This document shows positions 6,394 to 6,496 of a stretch of DNA of 6,496 bases, piece after piece; the first letter of the stretch is position 1; each line of letters opens with the position of its first letter. The DNA lies in the NCBI GenBank assembly GCA_964552715.1, contig CAZKHZ010000195.1:1-6496 (forward strand). The letters are read 5' to 3'. The stretch comes from UBA7692 sp964552715. Its GTDB lineage: Bacteria > Bacteroidota > Bacteroidia > Chitinophagales > LD1. The position numbers and the translations under genes are program-made. Below the pieces are notes generated by a model. The model worked only from the letters and a program-made list of their open reading frames with translations, did no database searches and was not told the origin of the DNA.

Positions 6394-6496
6394 TAATCAT
6401 AAAACCCCCGCTGGCTTGCTGATTATTTAGCATCTTCGCATGCTCAAAAAAATAGTAATGAATCGTTCGCAGTGGATTTTGATAGGTTTCGCCTCA
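6394..6496. other. Right-end region, no gene recognised
   Basis: This would be the upstream region of the minus-strand heptad-repeat frame. A 5-bp inverted repeat AGCAT/ATGCT with a 6-base loop lies at 6430-6445. No TAnnTTTG promoter element was identified on the minus strand, and no open frame of useful length is visible. Confidence 0.3.

Noticed and set aside
6133..6396. Plus-strand 87-codon open frame, very hydrophobic ('VMVSELLLLVIG' repeats)
   Set aside because: It is an open frame only because the 21-bp unit has no stop in this phase. The start lies inside the array and the hydrophobic pattern follows from the repeat. It cannot be excluded completely, but nothing supports it.

Overview
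The window reads as AT-rich chromosomal DNA from a member of the Bacteroidota. Two proteins end in type IX secretion (T9SS) type A sorting domains, and one carries the Bacteroidota-style extracellular repeat 'ICxGDSxFF...GTYxDTI'. Genes start without clear Shine-Dalgarno sequences, and one Bacteroidota-type -7 element (TAnnTTTG) is visible.

Layout. Bases 3-632 (+) hold the 3' end of a secreted T9SS cargo gene that runs off the left edge. Bases 633-935 are non-coding. They contain small direct repeats, a possible -7 element and a nested inverted repeat in the presumed leader of the next gene. Bases 936-2990 (+) encode a complete polyphosphate kinase 1 (ppk1) with every catalytic residue I can place. 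Bases 3153-5729 (+) encode a large secreted multidomain protein: signal peptide, four roughly 122-129-residue Cys-containing repeats, a split dockerin-like double calcium loop, a cohesin-like beta domain and a T9SS sorting domain. After it come two adjacent bulged hairpins (5762-5865).

The right end (about 5914-6390) is the least ordinary part. A 21-bp tandem repeat array, read on the minus strand, encodes heptads with an invariant Tyr, starts at an ATG (6390) and is broken by one CAA-to-TAA stop. Further along the same strand is what looks like the frameshifted C-terminal tail of an envelope protein. I read this as a decaying minus-strand locus, possibly one gene or two.

The genes do not form an obvious pathway. 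ppk1 is a housekeeping phosphate-storage gene flanked by two unrelated genes for exported surface proteins. I see no rRNA, tRNA, CRISPR array, transposase or defence module, and no convincing new multi-gene system. The best leads are the heptad-repeat locus and the structured intergenic sequences.
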